NCBI RefSeq assembly: GCF_014841565.1 | Contig: NZ_JACYUD010000006.1 | Span: forward strand, 186,001 to 250,000 | Length of the DNA stretch: 64,000 nucleotides | Reading direction: 5' to 3' | From: Rhizobium sp. CFBP 8762 | GTDB taxonomy: Bacteria > Pseudomonadota > Alphaproteobacteria > Rhizobiales > Rhizobiaceae | Shown here: piece by piece, positions 1 through 10,363 of the stretch | Numbering within the stretch: the stretch's first letter is position 1 | How the letters are laid out: every line of letters begins with the position of its first letter | The notes under the pieces: model-generated | What the model was told of the DNA's origin: nothing | Database searches by the model: none | What the model saw: the letters and a program-made list of their open reading frames with translations, nothing else | Translations under genes and position numbers: made by a program

Positions 1-69
1 GTGGAGCTGGAAGCCGCACGTTTCCAGGGCTCGCATGTTGCACAGATTGCAACAAAGCTTTCAGCTTAA
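1..69 (+). CDS. 3' end of an unidentified gene (partial)
   Basis: An open frame enters from the left edge and stops at TAA 67-69, giving 22 residues that end ATKLSA. The tail looks like an amphipathic helix. It is followed 11 bases later by a strong terminator hairpin, which supports it being the true end of a plus-strand gene. The family cannot be recognised from so short a tail. Confidence 0.55.
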   Translation: MELEAARFQGSHVAQIATKLSA

Positions 70-80
70 CAATTAGCAAC

Positions 81-114
81 AAGCCCCGCCATTAGTACGG
101 CGGGGCTTGTTATT
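81..114. terminator. Hairpin terminator, possibly bidirectional
   Basis: A perfect 10-bp stem, AAGCCCCGCC (81-90) with GGCGGGGCTT (99-108), has an 8-base loop and is followed by a short T-rich stretch. It lies between the partial plus-strand gene and the convergent minus-strand phosphatase gene that stops at 121. Confidence 0.8.
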
Positions 115-120
115 CCGGGT

Positions 121-945
121 TCAGATCGTAAATATTTTGGCGCGCAGCGTTTCCCAACTGTCGGGATCGGTCGCGGCGATCAGTCCACCGCCCACATGGT
201 GCGGCAGATAGGCTGAACCATCTAGCCGAGCAACATAGCCGCCCGCTTCCTGTGCTATCAGCACGCCGGCCAGATGGTCCCACGGCATCAGCTTATTGTA
301 CATCAGGAAATGCAGATACCCGGCAACGAACGTCCGGTACTCATGCGCCGCGCAGCGATAGCTGGTCGCCAAACGCACTTGCGCAAGGTTGGACAGAATC
401 ATGCGCTTGTCCTCGCCGCTGTAAAACGTGGTGCTGGCGACACCCACCATATTGTCCAGCGTAACGGGGGCGCTCACTGTCATGGCTTCACGATGCCCAT
501 CCGGGCGCTGCCGGAAAGCGCCGGAGCCTTTTTCCGCCAGAACCCAGTCATCCCCCATGGGATCGTAGATGATGCCGGCAACCGTCTCACCTTTGTAAAC
601 CACGCTTGCCATGACGCCGAACAAAGGCATGCCGGCCGCGAAATTATAGGTTCCGTCAATCGGGTCGACAATGACAACCAGATCAGCGCCCGAGATTGTG
701 TCCAACAGCGACGGGTTGGCCGATACGGCTTCCTCGCCGATGAACAGCGCGCCCGGTGCAATCGCGTCCATGCGTGCTTTCAGGAACCGCTCGGCTTCTT
801 CATCCGCTTCCGTGACCAGATCGATCGCCTCTGTCTTCATCCGCACATCGCCAGTACCCAGACGCCGGAAGCGCGGCAATATCTCCGCCTGCGCCGCCTC
901 CTTCAGAACGGTCGTCAACGCAGCGAAATCGAACACAGCAGTCAT
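121..945 (-). CDS. Inositol monophosphatase family protein
   Basis: A 274-residue Mg2+-dependent sugar or nucleotide phosphatase. The metal-site motifs are in order: DLVTEAD at about 42-48, GEE at 70-72, DPIDGT at 94-99 and PWDHLAG at 221-227. These define the IMPase/CysQ/SuhB superfamily. Length is typical. The substrate cannot be fixed from sequence; inositol-1-phosphate, another sugar phosphate and 3'-phosphoadenosine nucleotides are all possible. The start overlaps the stop of ttcA by 4 bases (ATGA), so the two are probably translated from one message. Confidence 0.88.
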   Translation of the reverse strand: MTAVFDFAALTTVLKEAAQAEILPRFRRLGTGDVRMKTEAIDLVTEADEEAERFLKARMDAIAPGALFIGEEAVSANPSLLDTISGADLVVIVDPIDGTYNFAAGMPLFGVMASVVYKGETVAGIIYDPMGDDWVLAEKGSGAFRQRPDGHREAMTVSAPVTLDNMVGVASTTFYSGEDKRMILSNLAQVRLATSYRCAAHEYRTFVAGYLHFLMYNKLMPWDHLAGVLIAQEAGGYVARLDGSAYLPHHVGGGLIAATDPDSWETLRAKIFTI

Positions 946-1832
946 GGCATGGTCTCCGTCGTTAAGGCTTTGAAGTCAAACAGTGTGGGGTCCAGAAGAT
1001 GGGATGGATTCACGTGCGATAGCGCCCGCAGCATCGTGTCTTTCCGGCCAGGCATACGCCGCTCTATATCGGACAGCATGGCCTTCATTGCATTGCGCTC
1101 AAGCCCGTCCTGCGAGCCGCAGAGGTCGCAGGGTATAATGGGAAATTCCATCGCCGCTGCAAATTTTGCCAGATCATCCTCACAGGCATAGGCCAATGGG
1201 CGCAGCAGCATGACGTCGCCTTCATCATTGAGAAGTTTCGCAGGCATCGTTGCCAACCGCCCTCCATGAAACATGTTCATAAAAAACGTTTCCAGAATAT
1301 CGTCGCCGTGGTGACCAAGCACGAGCGCGTCACATCCCTCCTCTCGCGCCATGCGGTAGAGGTTACCCCGCCTCAGGCGGGAACAGAGCGAACAATAGGT
1401 TCCGCCCGCTGGCACCTTCTCCTTCACGATGGAATAGGTATCCCGGTATTCAATGCGGTGCTTGACCCCTATCGACGTCAGATACTCCGGCAAAATATGT
1501 TTTGGGAAATTTGGCTGGCCCTGATCGAGATTGCACGCAACCAATTCGACCGGCAGATGCCCGCGCCACTGCAGATCCATCAGCAGCGCCAGCAGGCTGT
1601 AGCTGTCCTTGCCTCCCGACAAGGCCACCAGCCACCGCTTGGTATTGCCCCCCAGCATACCGAAATCTTCGATTGCCTGACGGGTCTGGCGCAGCAGGCG
1701 TTTGCGCAGCTTGTTGAACGAAACCGACGATGGCATTCTGGAAAACAATGGATGTGTCTCAGGGCTTGCCAAGGCATCCGGCATTGCCGGCCAATCAATC
1801 GGCGTGCTGGCGGTATCGTGGGAAAGGTCCAT
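942..1832 (-). CDS. ttcA: tRNA 2-thiocytidine(32) synthetase TtcA
   Basis: A cytoplasmic, ATP-dependent tRNA thiolation enzyme that makes 2-thiocytidine at position 32. The PP-loop SGGKDSY is at about 72-78. The cysteines expected to hold the Fe-S cluster are visible as C147-x2-C150 and in CDLC (about 235-238). The 296-residue length fits the family. The start at 1832 has only a weak ribosome binding site, and Met17 is an alternative. It is co-directional with the downstream phosphatase gene, overlapping it by 4 bases. Confidence 0.92.
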   Translation of the reverse strand: MDLSHDTASTPIDWPAMPDALASPETHPLFSRMPSSVSFNKLRKRLLRQTRQAIEDFGMLGGNTKRWLVALSGGKDSYSLLALLMDLQWRGHLPVELVACNLDQGQPNFPKHILPEYLTSIGVKHRIEYRDTYSIVKEKVPAGGTYCSLCSRLRRGNLYRMAREEGCDALVLGHHGDDILETFFMNMFHGGRLATMPAKLLNDEGDVMLLRPLAYACEDDLAKFAAAMEFPIIPCDLCGSQDGLERNAMKAMLSDIERRMPGRKDTMLRALSHVNPSHLLDPTLFDFKALTTETMP

Positions 1833-1931
1833 CGTGGTTGTCCGATCAGTTGCAGCGAAGTATCAAATCTCGCCTCGCTTGGCAGAGGGCTTGCCCGTAT
1901 TGGTGTTGAATTTCAAGCGAAATGCGATGGG

Positions 1932-2861
1932 TCAGCTCCCGAAAACCGACCAGCCCGTGCGCTGGGCCAGCATCTCCAACGCCTTGCTGCCAAGTGCGGA
2001 GTTGCCATTATCGTTCAAACCGGGTGACCAGACCGCAATTGACGCTTTACCGGGAGCGACCGCGAGGATACCTCCACCCACGCCGCTTTTGCCGGGCAAA
2101 CCGACCTGATAAGCAAAATCACCTGATCCATCATAGTGGCCGCAGGTCAGCATCAGCGCATTGATGCGTCTGGCCCGTTGCGGTGAGACCACGGAATGCC
2201 CTGTCATCGGGTTGCGACCATTGTTTGCCAGAAACAGACCGGATTTTGCTAGCTGACGGCAGGACATGGCCAATGCGCAGTGGTGGAAGTAGACGCCCAG
2301 AACATGCTCGACCGGCTGATCCAGCTTGCCGAAGGACTTCATGAAATTGGCAAGGGCCGCATTGCGAAAACCGGTGGCTGCCTCCGACGCCGCAACCTCG
2401 TGGTCGATCACGATGGTCTCGTCATCGGCCAGCGAGCGAACGAACCGGACGAATTCACCAATGACTTCGCGCGGCGTATGTCCCGCCAGCATCAAATCGG
2501 TCACCGCAATGGCGCCTGCATTGATGAAGGGGTTGCGGGGCTTGCCGCCCTCCTGTTCCAACTGCACAATGGAGTTGAAGGCCGATCCAGAAGGCTCCCG
2601 CCCGACCCGCCGCCAGATTGCCTCACCGAACTTGCCAAGTGCAAGTGTGAGGTTGAAGACCTTGGAAATGCTCTGAATGGAAAACGCCGTATCGGCATCA
2701 CCCGCCACATAGGCCTGCCCCTCGACGGTTACTATGGCAAGGCCAAACCGTCTTGCATCAACCCGCGCCAGTTGGGGAATGTAATCGGCAACCTTTCCCA
2801 AGCCGCGCTGCGGCTCCAACTCCCGATAGATATCGTCTATTATCGCTTGCAAATCGAACAC
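1932..2861 (-). CDS. glsA: Glutaminase
   Basis: Hydrolyses L-glutamine to glutamate and ammonia; a serine-dependent, beta-lactamase-fold enzyme. The catalytic SxxK motif appears as S64-I-S-K67. A GTG start at 2861 is chosen over a longer frame to 2951. It gives 309 residues, the usual family length, and has GGAGGG five bases upstream. The longer frame would read through the rpsD terminator at 2917-2942. GlsA-type glutaminases contribute to acid resistance in some relatives such as Brucella; that role here is inference. Confidence 0.94.
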   Translation of the reverse strand: MFDLQAIIDDIYRELEPQRGLGKVADYIPQLARVDARRFGLAIVTVEGQAYVAGDADTAFSIQSISKVFNLTLALGKFGEAIWRRVGREPSGSAFNSIVQLEQEGGKPRNPFINAGAIAVTDLMLAGHTPREVIGEFVRFVRSLADDETIVIDHEVAASEAATGFRNAALANFMKSFGKLDQPVEHVLGVYFHHCALAMSCRQLAKSGLFLANNGRNPMTGHSVVSPQRARRINALMLTCGHYDGSGDFAYQVGLPGKSGVGGGILAVAPGKASIAVWSPGLNDNGNSALGSKALEMLAQRTGWSVFGS

Positions 2862-2916
2862 GAAACCCTCCAAGCCATTCGGTTCGCGGCTTGTATTCAA
2901 TTGAGCGCTGAAATGC

Positions 2917-2942
2917 AAAAAGCCGCCCGGAAGGCGGCTTTT
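2917..2942 (-). terminator. Rho-independent terminator of rpsD
   Basis: AAAAGCCGCC (2918-2927) pairs with GGCGGCTTTT (2933-2942). Read on the minus strand, the hairpin ends in a run of five T. It sits 20 bases after the rpsD stop codon and before the glsA start. Confidence 0.9.
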
Positions 2943-2962
2943 CGAAACCATCGAGACGCGGA

Positions 2963-3580
2963 TTAACGCGAGTAGAATTCGACGACGAGGTTTGGTTCCA
3001 TGATGACCGGGTAAGGAACATCTGCCAGCGTAGGAACGCGGACGTAGGTTGCAACCATCTTGTTGTGATCGACTTCGACGTAATCAGGAACGTCACGTTC
3101 TGCGAGCGATACCGACTCCAGAACGATAGCCAATTGCTTGGACTTCTCGCGGATTTCAATGACGTCACCGGCCTTGCAGCGGTACGAACCAATGTTCACC
3201 TTCACACCGTTGACCTTGACGTGGCCGTGGTTGATGAACTGACGGGCAGCAAAGGGTGTCGGAACGAACTTTGCGCGGTAGACGATGGCATCCAGACGCG
3301 ACTCGAGCAAACCGATCAGGTTTTCACCGGTATCGCCCTTGCGACGGTCAGCTTCAGCGAAAATCGCGCGGAACTGCTTCTCGCGAATATCGCCGTAATA
3401 GCCTTTCAGCTTCTGCTTGGCGCGCAGCTGCACACCGAAGTCGGAAAGCTTGGACTTACGACGCTGGCCGTGCTGGCCGGGGCCGTATTCGCGACGGTTG
3501 ACCGGGGACTTCGGACGACCCCAGATATTTTCGCCCATACGGCGGTCAATTTTGTACTTAGACGATTCGCGCTTGCTCAT
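2963..3580 (-). CDS. rpsD: 30S ribosomal protein S4
   Basis: Primary 16S rRNA-binding protein that nucleates assembly of the small subunit. The chosen ATG at 3580 gives 205 residues starting [12 protein letters not shown], the alphaproteobacterial form, with AAGGGA about eight bases upstream. A longer frame to 3676 adds 32 unrelated residues and is rejected. The RNA-binding S4 domain lies at about 95-155. The gene stands alone with its own terminator, not inside an rpsM-rpsK-rpoA operon. Confidence 0.97.
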   Translation of the reverse strand: MSKRESSKYKIDRRMGENIWGRPKSPVNRREYGPGQHGQRRKSKLSDFGVQLRAKQKLKGYYGDIREKQFRAIFAEADRRKGDTGENLIGLLESRLDAIVYRAKFVPTPFAARQFINHGHVKVNGVKVNIGSYRCKAGDVIEIREKSKQLAIVLESVSLAERDVPDYVEVDHNKMVATYVRVPTLADVPYPVIMEPNLVVEFYSR

Positions 3581-3850
3581 CGCATTTCCCTTCAACGTTG
3601 CGCCGGCCAATATGGCACGGCGAGAGGAAACACGCCCTCCTTTGAGCCCGTTGCCGAACTCTGACAGACCTCTCACATTACGCTAACGGAAAGACCACGG
3701 GACATGTCAAAACCACCAGCACGACATGCACCGGCGATTGCGCGGTGTTTAGGCAGGAACGCACGGAAAGTCAACGCTGGAATGGCGGATATTACCGGTT
3801 GCAAAAGCATCATTGTAAATTTAGACATTCCTTGAGTAGGAGTGTTATGT
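3581..3850. promoter_or_regulatory. Divergent promoter region rpsD / S9 peptidase
   Basis: This 270-base gene-free stretch separates two divergent genes and must hold both promoters and the rpsD leader. I see no clear -35/-10 pair, riboswitch or hairpin. AGGAG at 3838-3842 serves the peptidase start at 3851. Confidence 0.5.
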
Positions 3851-5836
3851 ATGCGGAACTTCCTTTTGATAGCGGTCGTCGTTCTCAGTGGCCTCTTTGC
3901 AATAGGCATGACGAGCTACCTGTGGTTTTCACGAGGAACCCCTGCAACGCATACTGTGTTGAAAGATGCTCCGCTCCCGCCATTGATTCCGATCTCTGAG
4001 TTGCATGCGAACCTGAACGATGTCTGGGATTTCAGACCCTCCTTCGATGGCAGCATGGTTGCCCATTTCGCCAGTGATTATGGCAAGCCGGTCATTCGGA
4101 TCGTAAAGACGAGCGACCTTTCGGAAGTCACTGTCATAGACGATGGCGACATCGAGTGGTTCATGTGGTCGATGCATGACAACATTCTACGGGTGTACCG
4201 CGATGGCAGATTGTGGAGTGTCGATCCCTATCAGCCCGATCGTGATAAACAAAAAGACACCACCCCGAGAGGTTTCCAATTCTGGAGAATTGCAGAACCA
4301 GCCCCCAACGCAGACGGTCGTCAGATCGTGAGCACGAATGAACGAATGGCCGCTGCAGTCGATGTGTACACCACGCGTGACGACGGGACTGGAAAAGAAT
4401 TGTTGGTGCGCAACGATGGGCAAACCATCGACTGGTTTATCAACAAGGCGCGGGAACCGGTTATTCGGATCGATAAAGGCAACCCGACGGGACAGATTTA
4501 CTTCATACGCGGAAAAGACAAAGCGTGGAAGGAACTGCTTCGCGTTGATGTCCTCGACAGTTTCACAATACTGAACACGCCCGAACCAACCGATACCTTC
4601 GTCTACGCCCTCTGCAATCGCAACCGAGACAAGTCCGCTTTGGTGAAGGTTGATATGAAGACTGCCGAAGAAACGGTCGTCTTTAGTAATCCGAATGTGG
4701 ATATCACGGATGTCCTGAACCTTGCCGGCGCTGATTTCTCGCCCGATGTTGTTGTCGTGCGCGACGGGTTGCCGCGAATCGAGCCGCTCAGTGAACGCGG
4801 CCAGGTTTTCAAAAGGCTTGTTGAAGCACAGGGCAGTCCGGTCGATTTCACGGTTGTTGACCGGTCTTCTGACGGGCGCTTTGTGACGGTGTTCACGGCA
4901 ACCGATGCGAAATTTGGAGCTTTCTGGCTGCTCGACATAAAAACTGAAACAGCCAAGCGTTTGGCTGACACACCGCGGACCAAATACAATAAGGATCTGA
5001 CAACCAAGACACCGGTGACCTTCAAGGCCCGTGATGGACTGCCCATTCCGGCGTTTCTCACCCTGCCCGCTGGCACGGACGGCAAAGACCTCCCAACGGT
5101 GGTTCGGGTCCACGGCGGTCCTGCTTGGCGGGATATCTGGACGACCGAAATTGATGACCTTTTTCTGGCCAATCGCGGCTACGCTGTTTTGTCCGTCAAC
5201 TTCCGTGGATCGATCGGCTACGGCAAGTCCTTCCAGCAGGCGGGCTTTCGCCAGTATGGCAAGGCCATTCAGGATGATATTGTGGATGCAGCCAACTGGC
5301 TGGTGGAGCAAGGGATATCAGACAAAGACAATATGGCCGTCATGGGTGGCAGTTTCGGCGGTTATGTATCGGCCCTTGCGATGACACGCGATCCGGGCCT
5401 GTTCAAGGCTGCGATAGCGGAATACGCAGTGACCGATATTGCCTATCAAATGCGCAACAATCCTGCCGCATGGGGACTGATTGTTGAGCAGGTACAACGG
5501 TATTACGGCGATAGCGAAAATGCCGATGACCTGCGTGATATGGTTGACCGATCCCCTCTTACCCATGCGAGCAATGTAACCGGTTCACTCCTGCTGATTG
5601 CTGGCAAGGAAGACAATATCGTTGGTTTTGAACAGACGGAAGAGTTCGAGCGGGCGCTGAAAGCGTCCGGCAAGGATGTAACTGCGCTCTATCTCGAAAA
5701 AGAGGGCCATGGGGTTGCGCGCTGGCAATCCCAGGTTATTCGTGCCCGGGCGATAGAGACGTTTCTGGCAAAGCAGATCGGTGGGCGTAACGGCGGCTAC
5801 AGTTGGGCCGAAACAGCCGCGAAATACATAGAGTGA
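3851..5836 (+). CDS. S9 family (prolyl oligopeptidase-type) serine peptidase
   Basis: An exported or membrane-anchored peptidase of 661 residues. An N-terminal hydrophobic segment (about 3-25) acts as signal or anchor. Next comes a region of beta-propeller type. The C-terminal alpha/beta-hydrolase domain carries the nucleophile in GGSFGGY (Ser501), the Asp in AGKEDNIV and the His in EGHGVARW. ATG 3851 is preferred over GTG 3842 because AGGAG lies 8 bases before it and overlaps the GTG. The next gene follows after three bases and is probably co-transcribed. Substrate unknown; likely short peptides in the periplasm. Confidence 0.87.
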   Translation: MRNFLLIAVVVLSGLFAIGMTSYLWFSRGTPATHTVLKDAPLPPLIPISELHANLNDVWDFRPSFDGSMVAHFASDYGKPVIRIVKTSDLSEVTVIDDGDIEWFMWSMHDNILRVYRDGRLWSVDPYQPDRDKQKDTTPRGFQFWRIAEPAPNADGRQIVSTNERMAAAVDVYTTRDDGTGKELLVRNDGQTIDWFINKAREPVIRIDKGNPTGQIYFIRGKDKAWKELLRVDVLDSFTILNTPEPTDTFVYALCNRNRDKSALVKVDMKTAEETVVFSNPNVDITDVLNLAGADFSPDVVVVRDGLPRIEPLSERGQVFKRLVEAQGSPVDFTVVDRSSDGRFVTVFTATDAKFGAFWLLDIKTETAKRLADTPRTKYNKDLTTKTPVTFKARDGLPIPAFLTLPAGTDGKDLPTVVRVHGGPAWRDIWTTEIDDLFLANRGYAVLSVNFRGSIGYGKSFQQAGFRQYGKAIQDDIVDAANWLVEQGISDKDNMAVMGGSFGGYVSALAMTRDPGLFKAAIAEYAVTDIAYQMRNNPAAWGLIVEQVQRYYGDSENADDLRDMVDRSPLTHASNVTGSLLLIAGKEDNIVGFEQTEEFERALKASGKDVTALYLEKEGHGVARWQSQVIRARAIETFLAKQIGGRNGGYSWAETAAKYIE

Positions 5837-5839
5837 TAG

Positions 5840-6346
5840 GTGACCCGAGAAAAGACATTACCACCCTGGAGGGCCAAGCAAAAGTTGCAGGGACGTTTGC
5901 GTTCAGGGGGTTTTGAGCCGGAGCTTATGGAAGACTATGGCCGACTGCTGCTCTCAATGCGCGACGATCTGGAGGCGGGGAGAATGCTCTTTGCATCAGG
6001 TGCTCGGAAACCGGAATACGGCGCGGCGATTGCTTTGTTTCTGTCTCGCAATAGCAGAAAGAACCCGGATCAGTTTCTGTCGGCATTGCCGCGCATGGTG
6101 AGCAAACACAAGCATCTTGCCGGATTGATAGCGTCCAGAGAATTCGAGTTGGAAGGATGGTCTGCCGAGACACGTAAAGCGCTGAGTACCGCATCGGACG
6201 ATGTTGGTCCGGTAAAAAAGCCGCTGACAGTCAGGGATCGGCTGCTGGTTGGGCTCGTCCTGTCGATCCTTCTGCTGGTTCTTCTCTCATGCATCGTGGG
6301 GTTCGTTACCATGGCCACAACAATCTGGGCCGCATTAACCGTGTAA
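5840..6346 (+). CDS. Small protein with C-terminal membrane segment, unknown function
   Basis: A 168-residue protein from a GTG start, three bases after the peptidase stop. The N-terminal part is basic and helical (about 1-120). A strongly hydrophobic segment runs from about 133 to 160, so the protein is probably a tail-anchored inner-membrane protein facing the cytoplasm. I recognise no domain. Tight coupling to the S9 peptidase suggests a related role. Its stop is one base from the stop of the convergent HerA-like gene, with no terminator visible between. Confidence 0.7.
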   Translation: MTREKTLPPWRAKQKLQGRLRSGGFEPELMEDYGRLLLSMRDDLEAGRMLFASGARKPEYGAAIALFLSRNSRKNPDQFLSALPRMVSKHKHLAGLIASREFELEGWSAETRKALSTASDDVGPVKKPLTVRDRLLVGLVLSILLLVLLSCIVGFVTMATTIWAALTV

Positions 6347-6347
6347 G

Positions 6348-7859
6348 TCACTCCGCTGCGCGGACGATATCGTCCTCCACGGCATTGGCATCACCGGGAG
6401 CCGTCTTGATATCCAGATCGGGGAAGGCGACGATGCGCTTGCCGGTAAAATCAGCATGAAGCACCACCAGCCCCTGCTCCTCGAAATAGCCCAGAAGCCG
6501 ACGCGCCCGGCGAACGGAATGTGTGCCATAAGCGCGTGCGATGCGGGCGTCCGATGGGCAGGGTTCATCCCCGAGCGCTGCTTTGACGAGCAGCAGGAAC
6601 ACGCTTTGCAGATCGTCCGATACGGACCTCGATAGCTCCAGCGCCTTTTGCCAGCCCTCGCTGGCTGCGGTTACCTCATCCACACCAGACCGCGTGATCG
6701 CCACTTGCCGCCGAAACTCCGGCAGTGACATCGGTGCGCCAGCGATGCGCCGCATGCGCGCCTGTATCAAAAACTCCTGATAGAGAACCGCGTCCGGTTG
6801 CCAGGCCGAGTGTGGATTTTGCAGGATCGTTGCCAGTACCGATGCAATTTTTTCCTCGCGCTCCTGTGGGCTCATGTCCGGCTGACTGACGCGCGTTTCG
6901 ACCGGGGCCGAAGGTCCGGATGATGTCGCACGGGACAGTTCGGCGAGAATATCAGTTGTCGGACGCGGAGCGGGTGTTGCACGGCGTGCCAACGGTCGCA
7001 TCATCTCATCCGGGTCGGGCGTGAAGATCAAGTCTTCGACATCAGCCACAGCATCGGGAAGCGGCATGAGCATGGGGCTGGATGAACGGGCAGAGGTTTC
7101 CACCGCGCCGATGGTGATGGGCAGCGGACGACGTGACAGCGCCGGGCCTAACGCAACAAAATGTCCGCGTTTCAGGTCACGAAACATTTCGGCAGTCCGG
7201 CGATCCATACCCAGCAGATCGGCTGCGCGGGCCATATCAATATCCAGAAATGTGCGGCCCATCAAAAAATTCGAAGCTTCAGCGGCGACGTTCTTGGCGA
7301 GCTTTGCCAAACGCTGCGTGGCGATAACGCCTGCAAGCCCGCGTTTGCGCCCACGGCACATCAGGTTCGTCATCGCACCCAGAGACAATTTGCGCGCGTC
7401 TTCCGACACATCGCCACTAACGGAGGGCGCAAACATCTGCGCCTCGTCCACCACCACCAGCACGGGATACCAGTAGTCACGGTCAGCATCGAAGAGGCCG
7501 TTCAGGAATGCGCCTGCCGCGCGCATCTGCTGCTCGATATCCAACCCCTCCAGCGACAGAACGCAGGAGACACGGTGTTGGCGAATACGCGTTGCAATCC
7601 CGATCAATTCAGCGTCGGAGCGCTCCCCCTCAATAACGACATGGCCGAACTTATCGGAAAGGGTGACAAAGTCCCCTTCGGGATCGATCACCACCTGTTG
7701 CACCCAGGGGGCGGATTGCTCCAGCAACCTTCGCAAGAGATGTGACTTTCCAGAGCCAGAATTGCCCTGCACCAGCAGGCGTGTGGCAAGTAACTCTTCG
7801 ATATCGAGCGTGGCCGGCACACCGCCCTGCGCCGCTCCCATGTCGATCCCGACCCTCAT
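6348..7859 (-). CDS. HerA-like (DUF87) ATP-binding protein
   Basis: A 503-residue P-loop ATPase of the HerA/FtsK clan. Walker A GNSGSGKS is at 32-39 and Walker B ends DEAQ at about 138-141; both fit hexameric DNA translocases. A Pro/Ser-rich linker (about 290-330) precedes a C-terminal region that looks like a winged helix. Bacterial HerA partners such as a NurA nuclease are not in the window. It lies downstream of murI on the same strand with an 86-base gap. Helicase activity is inferred from family only. Confidence 0.8.
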   Translation of the reverse strand: MRVGIDMGAAQGGVPATLDIEELLATRLLVQGNSGSGKSHLLRRLLEQSAPWVQQVVIDPEGDFVTLSDKFGHVVIEGERSDAELIGIATRIRQHRVSCVLSLEGLDIEQQMRAAGAFLNGLFDADRDYWYPVLVVVDEAQMFAPSVSGDVSEDARKLSLGAMTNLMCRGRKRGLAGVIATQRLAKLAKNVAAEASNFLMGRTFLDIDMARAADLLGMDRRTAEMFRDLKRGHFVALGPALSRRPLPITIGAVETSARSSSPMLMPLPDAVADVEDLIFTPDPDEMMRPLARRATPAPRPTTDILAELSRATSSGPSAPVETRVSQPDMSPQEREEKIASVLATILQNPHSAWQPDAVLYQEFLIQARMRRIAGAPMSLPEFRRQVAITRSGVDEVTAASEGWQKALELSRSVSDDLQSVFLLLVKAALGDEPCPSDARIARAYGTHSVRRARRLLGYFEEQGLVVLHADFTGKRIVAFPDLDIKTAPGDANAVEDDIVRAAE

Positions 7860-7945
7860 CTGACCCTCTTATGTCTTGCGTCCATGGGCGGTCTTTAGCA
7901 CCTATTGGCTGCCCCCGCCCGCCCGTTCACCCGGAAACCCACAGA

Positions 7946-8746
7946 TCATTCCGTGGATAAGCCAAACCCCTGCATTAACCGGCGCGTGGAAAAATCAGCA
8001 GCGCCGGATGTGAAGATGGCCCGGTCATTGCCCATGCGCGGTTCAAACCCGTCCTCCGCTTCCACCAGACTTCGCGTGCGTCGGGCAATCGCCTCTGCCG
8101 GGTCCAGCCAATCGACCGGCCATGGGGCCAGCTTGCGAAACAGATTGGCCAGGAATGGATAATGGGTGCACGCCAGAACGACGATGTCGGTGCGCTTATT
8201 CCCGTCGCTGACAAAGCAGCCGCTGATCTCGTCGCGAACAGCATCTTCATCGATACCCTCGCCCCGGATGTAGGCTTCCGCCATGCGTGCAAGATTTTGA
8301 GAGCCAACCAGCGTGACGTTACACTGGGTGGCGAAGGATTGAATGAGATCATGCGTATAGGCGCGCCGAACGGTGCCGGGTGTTGCCAGTACGGAAACCA
8401 GGCCGGAACGCGTGCGCTCTGCTGCGGGCTTTATGGCCGGAACCGTTCCGACAAACCGCATGTGGGGAAATACGGCGCGCAAATCCGCTCCGGCCAGGGT
8501 AAACGCGGTGTTGCAGGCAATGACACACAATTCTGGCGTATGGTGTGCCAATAAACGCGTAAACAGGGCTAACACGTGAGCTTTGAGGGCGCCCTCCTCC
8601 CAGTTGCCATAGGGGAAACCGACATCATCTGCGACATAGATGAACTGACGTTCCGGAAACAGGACGCGCAATTCGCGCAGCACGGTAAGGCCCCCAATTC
8701 CGCTATCAAATACCAGAATGGGTTTGAGATCACGCATGGTCATCAT
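7946..8746 (-). CDS. murI: Glutamate racemase
   Basis: Interconverts L- and D-glutamate for peptidoglycan. Both catalytic cysteines are present, in IACNT and in LACTHYPFL, and the N-terminal FDSGIGGL motif is intact. The start is taken at ATG 8746 (266 residues) because GGGGA lies about nine bases upstream; 8743 and 8737 are close alternatives. The start lies inside the 3' end of trmJ (about 17 bases overlap), which implies translational coupling. Confidence 0.93.
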   Translation of the reverse strand: MMTMRDLKPILVFDSGIGGLTVLRELRVLFPERQFIYVADDVGFPYGNWEEGALKAHVLALFTRLLAHHTPELCVIACNTAFTLAGADLRAVFPHMRFVGTVPAIKPAAERTRSGLVSVLATPGTVRRAYTHDLIQSFATQCNVTLVGSQNLARMAEAYIRGEGIDEDAVRDEISGCFVSDGNKRTDIVVLACTHYPFLANLFRKLAPWPVDWLDPAEAIARRTRSLVEAEDGFEPRMGNDRAIFTSGAADFSTRRLMQGFGLSTE

Positions 8747-9551
8747 CCGCATCGTCCCCTTCAAAGGGGCCGCCGCTTCCCTTCGGCACCTTGCGGCTGA
8801 AACGATCAAGCGATGAAACGATGCCCCGCATGACCTGTATCTCCGTTTCCGTGAAGCCCGGCCGTGTCAGCACTGCACGAAGATTATCGACCATTTTCGG
8901 CTTCTTTGCCAAAGGGCGGAAATATCCGCGCGCATCCAAAGCCTCCTCCGTATGGTCGAACAGCCCTTGCAACTGCTCTTTCGTCGCGGGCCGTTGGGTC
9001 AGCGCCTGAAACGGCGTTGCGTTTGCACTCTCCATGCCCGTTTTCATCCACTCATACGACATCAGCAGAACGGCCTGTGCAATGTTCAGTGACGCAAAGG
9101 CCGGATTGACAGGGAATGTTACGATCTCATCGGCAAGGGCCACTTCTTCGTTCTTCAAGCCCGTGCGTTCGCGCCCGAAGAGAATAGCAGTTTTTTCATT
9201 GGCATTGAATCGTTGGCGCAGTGTCTCACTGGCTTCCACCGGCGAGCGTACGGCCTTGAACCCGTATCGCTCCCGCGCCGTTGTTGCGTAACAGAAATGC
9301 AGGTCGGCAATTGCTTCTTCAAGCGTATCGAACACCACAGCGCCGCTGATCACGTGATCCGCCTTACTGGCAGCCGAGACAGCCTTCTCATTCGGCCAGC
9401 CATCCCGAGGATTGACCAGACGCAGTTCCGACAGGCCGAAATTTGCCATGGCGCGGGCAACCATGCCGATGTTTTCACCCAATTGCGGCTCAACGAGAAT
9501 AATGGCGGGGCCTTCAGTGAGAAGTGCACGTTTTTTATCTGTACCTGCCAT
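8730..9551 (-). CDS. trmJ: TrmJ-type SPOUT RNA methyltransferase
   Basis: 2'-O-methylates the ribose at tRNA position 32 in family members. SPOUT motifs are visible: [19 protein letters not shown] near the N terminus, then [10 protein letters not shown], and later [13 protein letters not shown], which form the knotted SAM site. ATG 9551 gives 273 residues, with AGGA 8 bases upstream; an ATG at 9590 has its ribosome site too close. The C-terminal tail is Asp-rich. The window thus holds two genes acting on tRNA position 32 (ttcA and this one), though about 7 kb apart. Confidence 0.86.
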   Translation of the reverse strand: MAGTDKKRALLTEGPAIILVEPQLGENIGMVARAMANFGLSELRLVNPRDGWPNEKAVSAASKADHVISGAVVFDTLEEAIADLHFCYATTARERYGFKAVRSPVEASETLRQRFNANEKTAILFGRERTGLKNEEVALADEIVTFPVNPAFASLNIAQAVLLMSYEWMKTGMESANATPFQALTQRPATKEQLQGLFDHTEEALDARGYFRPLAKKPKMVDNLRAVLTRPGFTETEIQVMRGIVSSLDRFSRKVPKGSGGPFEGDDADDDHA

Positions 9552-9627
9552 TGTCTTGTCCTGTTGCTGCGCTGTCGCGCTTCCTTGCATATCCTTCCGC
9601 CGATTTAAAGGAAATTGACAGGGCACC

Positions 9628-10185
9628 TCATTCCGCGTCCGTATCGGCTGCGCGCTGCCCTTCGCGGCCAGATTTTTCTAACGCAACCAGTTCCGCTTTC
9701 ATGGAGCGCATGCTGCCATCGCTGCTTTTGTGGAGCACATCGTCGATCACCGTGCGCCCCTCTTCATCCCTCACCTGAAAATGCAACTCGTTCAGGGCGG
9801 CATATTCAGGTGCTGCGCCCAAGCATTTCAGGTTATTGAACCGCACGGCGACATCGCTGACACCCTCAGATTCGCTTTCCGTAGCGATCGTCAGATCCTC
9901 TATCGAACAACCATCTTGCACGTTGGTGATAGGATCGTAAGAAAACGGAGAGCGCCCACCCTCATAGGCCGGGTATTTCGCAGCAGCGCGATATTTCTCC
10001 GCGAAATCCTTGCTGTACAAGCGCGCCAGACGATCCTCGGTAAAAATGTCGGTATTAGACCCCGGTTGCTCGCTCCAGAACTGGCGCGTGGCACCCATGA
10101 TTTCCTGAACCGGGGCCAGCACATCGCCAGCCTTAGCCCCCGTGGCCACCAACAGCAGCATCGCACCCGTCACACGTGCTTTCAT
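9628..10185 (-). CDS. Secreted protein of unknown function
   Basis: A 185-residue protein with a signal peptide (about 1-19, cleavage after AKA). The mature part has one likely disulfide pair (cysteines in DGCSIED and LKCLG) and a charged C-terminal tail. The pattern recalls small periplasmic DUF3828-like proteins, but I cannot assign a family with confidence. It precedes trmJ on the same strand with a 76-base gap. Confidence 0.72.
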   Translation of the reverse strand: MKARVTGAMLLLVATGAKAGDVLAPVQEIMGATRQFWSEQPGSNTDIFTEDRLARLYSKDFAEKYRAAAKYPAYEGGRSPFSYDPITNVQDGCSIEDLTIATESESEGVSDVAVRFNNLKCLGAAPEYAALNELHFQVRDEEGRTVIDDVLHKSSDGSMRSMKAELVALEKSGREGQRAADTDAE

Positions 10186-10363
10186 ACCATTCCCCCATCG
10201 CTATCACATGAGACTAGCATGAGGATTCCGGCAAAACACAGGCAATTGCAGGTGTCACCGACAAATCGCGCCTTTGCCTCGTCTGCGCACAATGCTATAG
10301 GGCTAACGGTTCTTTTAAAGGCGTGTGGGCACGGGAGTTGCCCTGCAACAAAACGAGGTATTT

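Noticed and set aside
4187-5311. 374-codon minus-strand open frame
   Set aside because: Antisense to the S9 peptidase; no family features.
7945-7965. DnaA-box-like sequence (TTATCCACG on one strand)
   Set aside because: Single imperfect copy at the murI end, with no cluster or AT-rich unwinding region; not an origin.
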